From positions 124,001-188,000 of the forward strand of contig OW818698.1 of NCBI GenBank assembly GCA_942493375.1: 64,000 nt of DNA. The letters run 5' to 3'. The stretch's first letter is position 1. Every line of letters begins with the position of its first letter. Below are positions 60,112 to 64,000 of this stretch, piece by piece. The notes beneath the pieces were generated by a model. That model did not search any database and was not told the origin of the DNA. It was given only the letters and a program-made list of their open reading frames with translations. The stretch is from G942493375 sp942493375. Its GTDB lineage: Bacteria; Armatimonadota; UBA5829. The position numbers were made by a program, and so were the translations under genes.

Positions 60112-61346
60112 CAACTGACACAAAAACACCTGTCATACTTGGCAGCTATGTCAATGCTTACGGCCTTGTTCGGAGTTTCGCTGAGGCAGGTATGCGTTCA
60201 ATAGTTGTTGCATGGAAAGATGAACTCGCCTGCCACTCCAGATTTGCACATGTCCACATGGCACCCGATCCAGTTAGTGATGAACCTGCTTTTGTAGACT
60301 CTCTCATCGCTCTTGGTAAATCACTGCCAAATGGAGGCTTTATCCTCTGCACAGATGATGCCACTGTATCAATCACAGCCAGAAATACGGATATTCTGCA
60401 AGAATATTACTGCATACTGGGATCCAGTTGGGAGGTTTTGAGCAACTGCGTAGACAAACGCCCGATGTACGATGCAGCCACACGCGCAGGAGTTACAATA
60501 CCATTCACACGCTTCTGCGATAATGCGGAAAGTATCACCCAAATCGCTGACGAACTCCCCTACCCCTGTATGATCAAACCCTCAGTTACAGTCGGGTTCA
60601 TGGAATTACTCGGATTGCCAGGCCGCACTATTCCCATTCAAGACAAAGATAGCCTGCTTAGGATCACATCTCACCTAAAAAGTGTAGGGTTAAATGACAG
60701 AGAATATGTTGTCCAGGAGATTATTCCAGGCGGCGCCGAATCTCTCTACACCATCTCCGCATATTGCAACAAGTCAACGCAAATCATTGCCTATTCTATC
60801 GGTCATAAAATAAGACAACACCCACCTGATGCCGGCACAATCATTTCCGGACGCGTAGTTCCCATACCCGGGCTCTTTGAACCCGCCCAAAGGCTTGTCA
60901 GTGAACTCGGATTCCAGGGAATCTGCAATATCGAGTTTAAAAAGGATGCTCAGACAGGTGAGTTCAAACTTATAGAGATCAACGCCCGTCCCGGAATGTG
61001 GAACTATTCAGCCACAGCCTCGGGTATCAATCTGGCGCATATAGCCTATATGGATATGGTGTCCAATGAAAAACAGCCAGTCCCACCCAGTCCTAAGGAA
61101 TTGGTCTGGGTAATGAGTATCGATGACCTCTGGAAATCCGTCAGATACTGGAAGCGTAATGGTTATTCAGGATACTCAATAGGACTAATAGAGTGGTGGA
61201 GATCGCTGCACGGCAAAAAAGTCGATCCTGTGTTCAATGCGTGGGATATTGGCCCCTGGCTCTTCCTCATAAAACAAAATCTTCTGAAGCCCATATTGAA
61301 TAAACTGAGCAGAAAAAAAAGAACGCTCTCTGGAGAAAATCCGTGA
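60102..61346 (+). CDS. ATP-grasp carboxylate-amine ligase-like protein
   Basis: Ligase that activates a carboxylate with ATP as acyl phosphate for amide or ester formation. TTG start with AGGAG 5 bases upstream. The N-domain begins PVILGSYVNAYGLVRSFAEAGM. The ATP-grasp core shows YPCMIKPSVTVGF, EYVVQEIIPGGAESLY and the metal-binding CNIEFKKD ... LIEINARPG. The 414-aa size and layout resemble carbamoyl-phosphate-synthase-like or COG3919-type ligases, which are frequent in exopolysaccharide loci. It overlaps both neighbours (10 and 4 bases). Possible job: adding an amino acid to the opine-type product or to a glycan. Substrate unknown. Confidence 0.85.
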   Translation: MQLTTDTKTPVILGSYVNAYGLVRSFAEAGMRSIVVAWKDELACHSRFAHVHMAPDPVSDEPAFVDSLIALGKSLPNGGFILCTDDATVSITARNTDILQEYYCILGSSWEVLSNCVDKRPMYDAATRAGVTIPFTRFCDNAESITQIADELPYPCMIKPSVTVGFMELLGLPGRTIPIQDKDSLLRITSHLKSVGLNDREYVVQEIIPGGAESLYTISAYCNKSTQIIAYSIGHKIRQHPPDAGTIISGRVVPIPGLFEPAQRLVSELGFQGICNIEFKKDAQTGEFKLIEINARPGMWNYSATASGINLAHIAYMDMVSNEKQPVPPSPKELVWVMSIDDLWKSVRYWKRNGYSGYSIGLIEWWRSLHGKKVDPVFNAWDIGPWLFLIKQNLLKPILNKLSRKKRTLSGENP

Positions 61347-62824
61347 GCTATACAACTAAAGCTGTCCGGGGTGCAGCGGCAGTTACAACAGCATTTGCCG
61401 GACAGCAGGCAATCAGTCTGGTTGTGAATATAATACTGGCAAGGCTGCTTTTAAGATCGGATTTCGGTGTTGTAGCGTTGGTTTTGGCAATCACATCACT
61501 GCTTGATGTCTTCGCTGAACTCGGTGTAGGAGTTGCACTGGTCCAGAAAAAGGACCTGCATGAACACACCATAGATACTGCCTTCACTGCCACCATAACC
61601 TCCACGTTTCTCATTTCCACACTGCTTTTCATATTTTCAAATTCCGTAGGAACCTTCTATCATTCCACTGTGCTCCCAGACCTTCTGCGTATAGCAGCAA
61701 TCTCTTTTATCTTTAAAGGAAACTATGCGGTTTACCGATGCCTAATGTTAAGAGATATGCGTTATGGTGTTGTCTCACACAATGCGTTAACCTCGAGCGC
61801 TGTCTATGGATTGGTCGCAGTCATTCTGGCCTATATGCACTTCGGTCCTTATAGCCTGGTAATTGCCCTCACTATCAGCAATCTGTTACTATTCTGCCTT
61901 GGAATGTGGGCAACCCGTGTATATCCCAGACTTTATATTGATATGACCGAGTTGCGCTCTCTGCTCGGTTTTGGATTGTGGGTTTCGCTTGGCAGAGTTC
62001 TCGGTAATGCCGCTGGCAAAGTTGATTCCTTTGTAATAGGCAAGGCGCTGGATATGACATCCCTGGGTGTCTATAATGTTGCCCAGCGTATTGTGTTGAT
62101 TATTCCCCAGGTAATCACTCAGGCCTTGGACCAGGTAACATACCCGATATATGCAAAAATGCAGGATACTCCCGAACGCATAGAAGAAACCTACTGGAAT
62201 ACTCTGAGCATGATATCAATGGTCTCAATGCCTGCAATATCATTACTTTTCCTGGTCAGCGATCCACTTATACCCATGCTATTCGGCGACAAGTGGGCAT
62301 CCTCAGTACCTATCGCCAGAATAATGTGCATCTTCTCAGCAGCGTCATGTGTTGGAGGAGGTATATTTGCTTCAATAATCTACGCATCCGGAAAACCTAA
62401 GTGGGCAACCGTAATGAATATTTTTCGCATCCTGACCCTGCCTGCATTCATAATAGTCGGTTCTAGATGGGGAGTTGTGGGAGTCACCTGGGGATTTTCG
62501 ATCTGGGGGATCATAGGGCGTATATTTAACCAATACATCCTGCATAGAGAGTTTGGATACTCTATAAATCGATACTTCAAAATCGCCGCTGCCCCTGTTG
62601 CAATGAATGTCTCCGCAACTGCATTTGTAATGTTAATAGCAAATACATTCTGGCCTACCCCTTCTACTCACACCCACTGGGGTTTACGATGTCTATGGGT
62701 CCTCAGCATCTCTATCCTCTGGGCTGGATTATATTCCGGACTCTGGGCAGTCTTCATGAAAGAGAATTTCATAAAGACCACTACTCTTCTAAAATCTGCA
62801 ATATCTGCTAAATCGTCTGTATAG
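61343..62824 (+). CDS. MOP-superfamily flippase (Wzx/oligosaccharide flippase-like)
   Basis: Membrane exporter or flippase with 12-14 helices. The N-terminus GAAAVTTAFAGQQAISLVVNIILARLLLRSDFGVVALVLA is the usual polysaccharide-flippase opening, and LGVYNVAQRIVLIIPQVITQALDQVTYPIYAKMQD is a typical central helix pair. GTG start overlapping the ATP-grasp stop (GTGA). 493 aa is standard. Last gene of the operon; it may carry the pathway's product or a lipid-linked version across the inner membrane. Lipid-linked oligosaccharide transport is the default role. Confidence 0.88.
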   Translation: MSYTTKAVRGAAAVTTAFAGQQAISLVVNIILARLLLRSDFGVVALVLAITSLLDVFAELGVGVALVQKKDLHEHTIDTAFTATITSTFLISTLLFIFSNSVGTFYHSTVLPDLLRIAAISFIFKGNYAVYRCLMLRDMRYGVVSHNALTSSAVYGLVAVILAYMHFGPYSLVIALTISNLLLFCLGMWATRVYPRLYIDMTELRSLLGFGLWVSLGRVLGNAAGKVDSFVIGKALDMTSLGVYNVAQRIVLIIPQVITQALDQVTYPIYAKMQDTPERIEETYWNTLSMISMVSMPAISLLFLVSDPLIPMLFGDKWASSVPIARIMCIFSAASCVGGGIFASIIYASGKPKWATVMNIFRILTLPAFIIVGSRWGVVGVTWGFSIWGIIGRIFNQYILHREFGYSINRYFKIAAAPVAMNVSATAFVMLIANTFWPTPSTHTHWGLRCLWVLSISILWAGLYSGLWAVFMKENFIKTTTLLKSAISAKSSV

Positions 62825-62895
62825 ACTATGTATATAGACAGATGATTGCACCCGCTTAACTCCTGTTTTTAAGTTGATCCACATACCATTTTTGT

Positions 62896-62925
62896 TTGAC
62901 AGTCTCCCTCAACTGACACTATACT
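62896..62925 (+). promoter_or_regulatory. Sigma-70 promoter for mlaE-mlaF
   Basis: TTGACA at 62896-62901 and TATACT at 62920-62925, 18 bases apart, about 31 bases before the mlaE start. The short leader leaves room for little else. Confidence 0.75.
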
Positions 62926-62956
62926 TGACTCGGACCCAAATCACTCCAACAACCTG

Positions 62957-63829
62957 GTGTGTATGAAAATCAACTGCAAAAAATTCAAGAATGCCGATAA
63001 GCAGCCTGAGACTATACAGGAAGTAGGAGAAGAACTTGCCTGCATAGCGCTTGTGCCTGGTCAGGCCACGCTAAAAGCTATTTCTTCATTTTTCTATTTT
63101 CTCGGTGACTGCTCCATGCTGCTGCTCAGGACGTTTGGGTTCATACTCAAAGGTTCGATAAGTATGCGTGAGACCGTCTATCAGATGTCTGCAATTGGTG
63201 TATCATCTCTGCCCATAGTACTTATAACTGTTGCATTTTCAGGAGCTGTTTTATCACTTTACCTTGCCCAGCTTGTAGTTAAGTTTGGCATGGGCAGTTA
63301 TACTGGCGCTGCTGTTGGACTGAGTGTTACCAGGGAGATAGCACCGGTGCTTACAGCTGTCGTTGTAACTGCCAGGTCCGGAAGTGCGATGGCGGCTGAG
63401 CTTGGGAGCATGAAAGTTACAGAGCAAATTGATGCGCTTCGAGCCTTGGCAGTTAGCCCAATAGAGTATTTAGTTGTCCCACGCCTCCTGGCATGCATGT
63501 TAATGTTGCCTGTGCTTACAATATTCGCAAACGTGATCGGAGTAGTTGCTGGATATTTAGTAGCGGTGGCAAACGGAGTTGCTGGTGGTGGTTTTATCAG
63601 CAGTGTAAAAGGCTTTGTAACTGTTCACGATGTAATGATGGGTTTGCTTAAGACCGTGTTTTTTGCAGCAGTAATTGCAATGGTAGGAGTCCAGCAGGGT
63701 TTAGGCACACGGGGAGGCGCTACTGGTGTAGGCAAGTCCACGACCAGCGCTGTTGTCATATCAATTGTGGTTATCTACATATTGAACTTCATACTGGCTT
63801 ACATTTTCTTCGGCGGTAGGACAGCTTGA
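62957..63829 (+). CDS. mlaE: MlaE-type ABC permease for phospholipid/lipid transport
   Basis: Inner-membrane subunit of the Mla/Yrb ABC transporter that moves phospholipids between the two membranes. The family core is clear: VFSGAVLSLY-like helix (ITVAFSGAVLSLYLAQLV), YTGAAVGLSVTREIAPVLTAVVVTARSGSAMAAELGSMKVTEQIDAL, and IEYLVVPRLLACMLMLPVL. 290 aa is normal. GTG at 62957 or ATG at 62963. The adjacent ATPase gene begins 2 bases after its stop. An outer-membrane bacterium is implied. Confidence 0.95.
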   Translation: MCMKINCKKFKNADKQPETIQEVGEELACIALVPGQATLKAISSFFYFLGDCSMLLLRTFGFILKGSISMRETVYQMSAIGVSSLPIVLITVAFSGAVLSLYLAQLVVKFGMGSYTGAAVGLSVTREIAPVLTAVVVTARSGSAMAAELGSMKVTEQIDALRALAVSPIEYLVVPRLLACMLMLPVLTIFANVIGVVAGYLVAVANGVAGGGFISSVKGFVTVHDVMMGLLKTVFFAAVIAMVGVQQGLGTRGGATGVGKSTTSAVVISIVVIYILNFILAYIFFGGRTA

Positions 63830-63831
63830 GC

Positions 63832-64000
63832 ATGATCAGAATTGTCGGACTGGACTTTGAGATTAGTGGCCGTAAGATTCTACATGGAGTGAACCTGAAT
63901 GTCGATGTAGGAGAAACGGTCGCAGTAATGGGAATGTCGGGGGTCGGTAAAAGTACATTACTCAAATGTGCAGCAGGACTCACAGAACCTACTGCAGGTG
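63832..64000 (+). CDS. mlaF: MlaF-type ABC ATPase (3' end cut by window edge)
   Basis: Start of the ATP-binding partner of MlaE: ATG at 63832, then RIVGLDFEISGRKILHGVNL and the Walker A GMSGVGKST, continuing LLKCAAGLTEPTAG to the edge. Only 56 residues are visible. Placement directly after mlaE supports the assignment. Confidence 0.92.
   Translation, partial: MIRIVGLDFEISGRKILHGVNLNVDVGETVAVMGMSGVGKSTLLKCAAGLTEPTAG

Overview
This 64-kb window looks like ordinary chromosome from a free-living, carbohydrate-degrading diderm bacterium with about 45% G+C by eye. Signs of an outer membrane are an MlaE/MlaF-type lipid transporter, a PagL-like beta-barrel and an L,D-transpeptidase. A PEP-CTERM surface protein, many secreted glycoside hydrolases, an Aquifex-type aconitase and very frequent TTG starts with good Shine-Dalgarno sites together suggest Armatimonadota or a neighbouring lineage. 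That placement is inference; there is no rRNA gene or other phylogenetic marker that I could compare. I see no prophage, insertion-sequence transposase, CRISPR array or rRNA operon.

Layout. 1-14.2 kb: secreted carbohydrate-active proteins (LamG-like, two GH5-like, a GH65-like lipoprotein) mixed with a radical SAM protein, a parvulin foldase, an L,D-transpeptidase, a methyltransferase and an M48 membrane protease. 14.5-24.1 kb: an all-minus block with a K+ channel, a GIDE-domain membrane protein, and a cluster of an exported TPR-CHAT protease, an atypical sigma factor, a membrane anti-sigma factor with two zinc motifs and an LPP20-like exported protein, followed by a PagL-like barrel. 24.3-28.3 kb: aconitase and a GH127 arabinofuranosidase. 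28.3-37.5 kb: a PEP-CTERM protein, two multi-sensor SpoIIE-type phosphatases and a CheB-CheR-PAS fusion, a partner-switching/sensory group with no kinase in sight. 37.7-45.6 kb: a secreted calcineurin-like phosphoesterase, a sugar ABC importer and a GH4 glycosidase, with a two-gene AAA-ATPase/TOPRIM-like pair, possibly anti-phage, wedged between them. 45.7-50 kb: rel, dtd, a TPR protein and a metallo-beta-lactamase-fold hydrolase. 50.1-56.0 kb: a PKD-type secreted protein, tRNA-Leu(CAA), sppA, polA and dedA. 56.5-62.8 kb: a tightly packed operon of SGNH hydrolase, B12 glutamate-mutase-like protein, opine dehydrogenase, ATP-grasp ligase and MOP-type flippase. This is my best candidate for an undescribed biosynthetic/export pathway. 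62.9-64 kb: mlaE and the start of mlaF, running off the right edge.

The intergenic spaces carry several families of short palindromic, MITE-like repeats: at least five copies of a hairpin containing TCCTGAGGAACGAAGGATC or a variant, at least five of a hairpin bounded by AACCCGC-TTATTCA ends, and two of a GTCCTGAGTAGC...GCGTATCGAA type. Some are nested, and some share the same outer ends around different cores. They usually sit at operon boundaries and explain most gaps over 150 bp.
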